Assembly (NCBI GenBank): GCA_003647715.1
Contig: QMNJ01000003.1
Span: forward strand, 1 to 32,438
Direction of reading: 5' to 3'
Source of the DNA: Candidatus Coatesiibacteriota bacterium
GTDB lineage: Bacteria > RBG-13-66-14 > B26-G2
DNA length: 32,438 nt
The stretch's first letter is position 1; the number at the start of each line of letters is the position of its first letter. Under the pieces are notes generated by a model that was not told the DNA's origin, searched no databases, and was given only the letters and a program-made list of their open reading frames with translations. Below are positions 32,307 through 32,438 of the stretch, piece after piece. The position numbers and the translations under genes were made by a program.

Positions 32307-32438
32307 AGCTATTATCCCCTTATCTCCAGAAAGACCTAATTACACCTCCTGGGTGCTTCAGGATAAGATTATACAATATGCTCATAATATTAATTTCTCT
32401 AAAATGCCTATTATCTATTGCTTTTTTTAACAATACTA
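32307..32438. other. Upstream region of the polysaccharide export operon
   Basis: 132 bases to the window edge with no gene called. On the minus strand a perfect TATAAT sits at 32373..32368, about 60 bases before the exporter ATG, but its -35 region is weak, so the operon promoter is only tentative. Confidence 0.35.

Noticed and set aside
32320..32385. 21-codon leader-peptide frame upstream of the polysaccharide exporter
   Set aside because: No ribosome site and no attenuator-like hairpins or repeated regulatory codons; chance is likely.

Overview
This is an AT-rich bacterial chromosome segment with tightly packed genes and no RNA genes, insertion sequences, CRISPR arrays or phage genes that I can see. 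Several things suggest an uncultured, probably anaerobic, possibly thermophilic Gram-negative lineage of the wider FCB/candidate-phylum kind (WOR-3-like is a guess). Arginine is mostly AGA/AGG and isoleucine often ATA. There are lipoproteins, a Wza-type exporter, an outer-membrane beta-barrel and a subtilase with a Por (T9SS) type sorting domain. Oxygen-sensitive or redox-related proteins are common: a Rex repressor, an eight-cysteine ferredoxin-like DUF362 protein, a class I fumarase subunit and ThiC. The taxonomic call is inference.

Layout. 1-3.7 kb (minus): an AI-2E-like half transporter, a CDP-alcohol phosphatidyltransferase, an IlvC-like reductoisomerase, Rex with a likely own operator, and a cut-off DUF4388 protein. 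3.9-6.2 kb (plus): a secreted protein, a DUF362/ferredoxin protein and a small lipoprotein. 6.3-10.6 kb (plus): a 988-residue cytoplasmic coiled-coil protein, an orphan ParA ATPase and a LeuD-type subunit. 10.6-12.7 kb (minus): two overlapping glycosyltransferase genes. 12.8-17.8 kb (plus): an envelope cluster of an unknown exported protein, a TPR lipoprotein, a CsgG-like lipoprotein and a metallopeptidase/beta-propeller/beta-barrel fusion. 17.8-21.7 kb (minus): a PD40 protein, a subtilase with sorting domain and a saccharopine dehydrogenase-like enzyme. 21.9-24.3 kb (plus): a sugar epimerase, a metallo-beta-lactamase-fold hydrolase and a fumarase alpha subunit. 24.4-32.3 kb (minus): Wza-, Wzz-, zinc-ribbon, RNase HI and PpiD-like genes as one compact run, then an M23 peptidase and ThiC.

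Most notable: (1) the IlvC-like protein keeps all metal-ligand positions of class I ketol-acid reductoisomerase but has Ser at 107 and Met at 130, where the family has catalytic His and Lys; (2) the coiled-coil/ParA pair looks like a possible intracellular positioning system; (3) the 12.8-17.8 kb cluster joins a HEITH peptidase to a propeller and an outer-membrane barrel beside a CsgG-like lipoprotein. Several genes lack a Shine-Dalgarno sequence and have a -10-like hexamer 6-8 bases before the start codon, so leaderless transcripts are plausible. No stretch over 300 bases is without a gene.
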